From contig NZ_CP040272.1 of NCBI RefSeq assembly GCF_013393905.1, positions 372,001-436,000 on the forward strand: a DNA stretch of 64,000 nucleotides, read 5' to 3'. Under the pieces are notes generated by a model. The model saw nothing but the letters and a program-made list of their open reading frames with translations, had not been told where the DNA came from and ran no database searches. How positions within the stretch are numbered: position 1 is the first letter of the stretch; the number at the start of each line of letters is the position of its first letter. The DNA is from Nostoc sp. C052. Its GTDB lineage: Bacteria > Cyanobacteriota > Cyanobacteriia > Cyanobacteriales > Nostocaceae. Position numbers and translations under genes: made by a program. This document shows, in pieces, positions 61,565 to 64,000 of this stretch.

Positions 61565-62092
61565 TTATTGAGATTTATCAGGTGTCCACCATACCAATGC
61601 TTTACTTTGTATCTCTTTGATGAACTCATCTTTCCCATCCATATATCCGATGATATCGTTAGGATACTGCTTTGCTAACTCACGTTTTAATTCACTATAT
61701 TTCTGTGCATCTTTGGGATGTGCATTCATGTAATCTCGAAATACTAAGTGTCGTTTTACTTCCGATGATTTAGCCGTGAAGATGTGGATATGATGCGTCC
61801 TTGTACCTATGATATTATTCTTACGAAAGAAGCGGCGACCTGGTATGCCAAACTCACCCATTACTTCATAATCTAACGCTTCCATACCCAAACTACAATC
61901 ATCTAATTTGGCAATATTTTCAACTTCAACCAGCAAATCAATAATGGGTTTCGCGTAGATATGTGGAATGGCTGTGCTACCAATATGGTGAATAGCAACT
62001 ACATTTTCACCTAGTATAAGCGCAACGCGCTTTGATTCATGGTCAAATTTGCTGCGCCATGTCGAATCATGCGGCACTACTTCTATTTTCAT
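61565..62092 (-). CDS. GrpB family (UPF0157) nucleotidyltransferase-fold protein
   Basis: 175 residues. VEVVPHDSTW-like N-terminus, HHIGSTAIPHIYAKPIIDLL (the G(S/T) and D-x-D-like nucleotidyltransferase signature) and HHIHIFTAKSSEVKRHLVFR define the family. Some members are fused to dephospho-CoA kinase; this one is stand-alone. Enzymatic role is not established for the family. Alone between repeat-rich stretches. Confidence 0.87.
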   Translation of the reverse strand: MKIEVVPHDSTWRSKFDHESKRVALILGENVVAIHHIGSTAIPHIYAKPIIDLLVEVENIAKLDDCSLGMEALDYEVMGEFGIPGRRFFRKNNIIGTRTHHIHIFTAKSSEVKRHLVFRDYMNAHPKDAQKYSELKRELAKQYPNDIIGYMDGKDEFIKEIQSKALVWWTPDKSQ

Positions 62093-62154
62093 CAGGATTT
62101 AGCAAAAATTTTTTTAACGTGGAGACGTAAGATGTGTAAGACATCACACATCAC

Positions 62155-62280
62155 TAGACTTCTTGCATAAGTCGGGTAAAGGGTAAGGGTTAAAGGGAAA
62201 GGGGATAGAATTAACATTCCCCTTTAACCTTTCCCCCTTTCCCCATCTCTTGCAAAAGGCACTTTTGCAAGAGGTCTACT
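62155..62280. repeat. Foldback MITE-like element with TA ends
   Basis: Starts TAGACTTCTTGCATAAG and ends CTTTTGCAAGAGGTCTA (imperfect inverted repeats; TA at both ends), with inner AAAGGGGA / TCCCCTTT arms. Fits an IS630/Tc1-type TA-inserting MITE. Confidence 0.65.
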
Positions 62281-62283
62281 TCA

Positions 62284-62331
62284 CTTACTATTGAATCCAA
62301 AATCCAAAATCTAAAATCTAAAATCTAAAAT
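62284..62331. repeat. STRR tract, AAAATCC/AAAATCTA units
   Basis: Repeated AATCCAAAATCTAAAATCTA units before the DUF427 stop codon. Confidence 0.6.
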
Positions 62332-62335
62332 TGAC

Positions 62336-62833
62336 TCACCATCCCCAAGTACCAGGAGTGCCTTTAAATGGCCCAACAATATCACTGGTTATCCAACCAC
62401 CGTAGAAGTTACCTGGTTGTGGTTGCACCTCTTCGCCATTCACGTAACATTTATCCATGACATGAGCGTAAAAAGCTACATAGTCCTTGATAGATTCAAA
62501 GGCTGGTGTGGGATTTTGGTAAAACCAAGCAGCATTATGGACTTCTTTTTCACCAACTCGGATTGTATAGTAATTAGCGCTTCCCTTCCACTCACAAAAA
62601 CTAGATTGCGGAGTCAGATGTAGATATTCCATTTTGATATCCGCAGGGGGAATGTAGTAAGAAGGAGGATGACTAGTTTCTAAAACACGTTTAGCATTGT
62701 GGGTATCTGCAATTATTACTCCGTTAAAGATTATTTGGATATGTTTATTTGTGTCCTCCAGACGAGGAGGACGGGGGTAATCCCAAACTGATTCTTGTCC
62801 GGGAGCAGGTTCGATACGTTGAGAATTAACCAT
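62336..62833 (-). CDS. DUF427 domain-containing protein
   Basis: 165 residues. N-terminus ESVWDYPRPPRLEDTNKHIQ, core IIADTHNAKRVLETSHPPSY and SSFCEWKGSANYYTIRVGEK (the conserved C-E-W-K-G motif) and the C-terminal GGWITSDIVGPFKG identify DUF427. Function not established; structure is a small beta fold. No membrane segment. Alone, upstream of the membrane-fusion protein gene end. Confidence 0.88.
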   Translation of the reverse strand: MVNSQRIEPAPGQESVWDYPRPPRLEDTNKHIQIIFNGVIIADTHNAKRVLETSHPPSYYIPPADIKMEYLHLTPQSSFCEWKGSANYYTIRVGEKEVHNAAWFYQNPTPAFESIKDYVAFYAHVMDKCYVNGEEVQPQPGNFYGGWITSDIVGPFKGTPGTWGW

Positions 62834-62973
62834 TATTAAGAGTGCTGAGTGCTTTTAGCGGGGCGTTTAGACTGTGCTGAGTATTGAGCGAGGAAAAATA
62901 CTTAGTATTTATGTACTAAATGAAGCAGCAACTCTCCTTGTGGAGTCACTGCGGTCTTTTAACTCAACACTCT

Positions 62974-64000
62974 TTATCGTACTTCTTTAAGAGCATCAAC
63001 TTGCTTGGTAAATAACTCAGTGAATAAACTAAGCACAGTCCGTTCTTCACGCACTTTTATATTGGCACTGATGGACATACCTGATTGCAAGGTGACGTTT
63101 TTACCCTTAATTACTAAAGATTGCTTATCTAATGAGACTTTTGCCGGAAATCTGTAAAACTGATGGGTTTGGTCTGGCGGTAATGCGTCTGAACCTATGC
63201 CAATCACTTCCCCTTTGATATCGCCGAACTCGCTGTAAGGAAAGGAGTCAATTCTGACATCTACCTTCATACCTTTTCGCACAAATCCAATATCTTTGTT
63301 AGTGATGAAAACTTCAGCTATATAGCTTTCATTGGGGACAATTTGCAGCAATTTAGTAGTCGGAGTTGCTACAAATCCAGGGTTTTTTGCTTGTAAATCG
63401 AAAACTGTTCCAGCCACAGGCGCACGGAGTTCTTGATATTTAACGTTTAATTGCGATTGAGATATTTTACTATTGACATCTGCCAAACGCTGCTCATTAT
63501 CCAGCAAAACTTTCATGAATTGGCTATCAATTGTGGCAATACGCTGTTTGTTATCAGCTATTTTATCCAAAATATTTTTATCAGAAACAGCCACCGTATT
63601 ACTTGCTTCTTGTTGTCCTTTTTCTATATCAAACTGGAGGCGTTTTAGTTCTTCACCTAGTTGCGCTACTTCTGCCGTGCGGTTTTGTACTTCTTGTTGC
63701 TGGTTGAGATACTGAAGTTGAGAAATACCACCTTCTTCTGCTAATATCTTCAGCTTCTCTAAAATTCCCTGTTGAATAGCTAAACTTGATTTACTATCTT
63801 CCAGTTTAATTTGGTTTTGAGTAAATTGTTTTTTGGTTTTTTCTACTTCAAATAGTGCCGCAGAAGCACGAGAGTCTAATTCTTTTTTGGCTACTCGTAG
63901 AAGTTGTTGTTCATCAATTCCCAATCCAGAATCTTGACCAGAGTTTTTTAATTGAGTCCGAAATAATTCATTTTCTGCTACTAAGGCGGCTCGACTTTTT
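62974..64000 (-). CDS. HlyD-like membrane fusion protein, 5' end cut by window
   Basis: Periplasmic adaptor of an ABC or type I-like exporter; 341 residues visible and the frame is open to base 64000. A long coiled coil (KSRAALVAENELFRTQLKNS through QLLRVAKKELDSRASAALFE and onward) is followed by the second lipoyl segment LRAPVAGTVFDLQAKNPGFV and the beta-barrel DIGFVRKGMKVDVRIDSFPY. The C-terminus resembles cyanobacterial HlyD-family fusion proteins. The partner transporter is presumably beyond the window. Confidence 0.87.
   Translation of the reverse strand, partial: KSRAALVAENELFRTQLKNSGQDSGLGIDEQQLLRVAKKELDSRASAALFEVEKTKKQFTQNQIKLEDSKSSLAIQQGILEKLKILAEEGGISQLQYLNQQQEVQNRTAEVAQLGEELKRLQFDIEKGQQEASNTVAVSDKNILDKIADNKQRIATIDSQFMKVLLDNEQRLADVNSKISQSQLNVKYQELRAPVAGTVFDLQAKNPGFVATPTTKLLQIVPNESYIAEVFITNKDIGFVRKGMKVDVRIDSFPYSEFGDIKGEVIGIGSDALPPDQTHQFYRFPAKVSLDKQSLVIKGKNVTLQSGMSISANIKVREERTVLSLFTELFTKQVDALKEVR

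Noticed and set aside
61435..61620. Rightward 61-residue open frame
   Set aside because: Starts in a dispersed repeat and ends antisense to the GrpB-like gene.

Overview
The window comes from a filamentous, heterocyst-forming cyanobacterium of the Nostoc/Anabaena type. It carries form IB RuBisCO in the order rbcL-rbcX-rbcS, phycocyanobilin synthesis (pcyA), a PsbP-like and a Psb32-like photosystem II protein, a CmpABCD-type bicarbonate importer and a devBCA exporter. The HIP1 palindrome GCGATCGC is frequent, and short heptamer tandem repeats (STRRs) and foldback elements fill the spaces between genes. No tRNA or rRNA gene was recognised.

Layout. 1-1448: 3' truncated metal P-type ATPase read leftward from a MerR-type operator. 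2193-8308: a rightward carbohydrate cluster (short-chain dehydrogenase, GH63-like glycoside hydrolase, MIP channel, GMC oxidoreductase). 8444-10941: argJ and an orphan kinase-fold protein. 11659-17171: cmpABCD. 17488-19364: aldo/keto reductase and a methyltransferase. 19493-25886: leftward organosulfur-type island (SsuC- and SsuB-like proteins, two tandem SsuA-like proteins, a DszA/NtaA-type monooxygenase, a MetQ-like lipoprotein and a relic of a second one). 26339-26671: CRISPR array without cas genes. 27269-28600: second monooxygenase. 29031-36963: leftward housekeeping block (recG, tsf, rpsB, Uma2, HAD phosphatase, and a 55-residue gene at 34791-34958). 37949-41419: devBCA. 42327-47340: pcyA, maf, a psbP-like gene, rbcLXS. 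48163-52883: beta-propeller protein, panB, dapB and neighbours. 52989-59250: beta-helix protein, a complete IS630 element, cobH, a Psb32-like protein and small membrane proteins. 60083-64000: metal-binding lipoprotein behind a Zur/Fur-like box, GrpB-like and DUF427 proteins, and a 5' truncated membrane-fusion protein.

How the genes work together. CmpABCD would import bicarbonate for RuBisCO. DevBCA would export glycolipid or a similar product. The Ssu-like transporter with its flavin monooxygenases would take up and cleave organosulfur compounds. The 2193-8308 cluster looks like release, passage and oxidation of a sugar, polyol or glycoside, but its substrate is unknown and it is the best candidate here for an undescribed pathway.

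A second theme is repeats built into genes. One identical 42-base repeat supplies the ribosome binding site and GTG start of two unrelated genes. STRR-like sequence supplies the start of recG and lies in frame inside it. A MITE-like element supplies the stop codon of cobH, and STRR sequence supplies the last codons of the Psb32-like gene.
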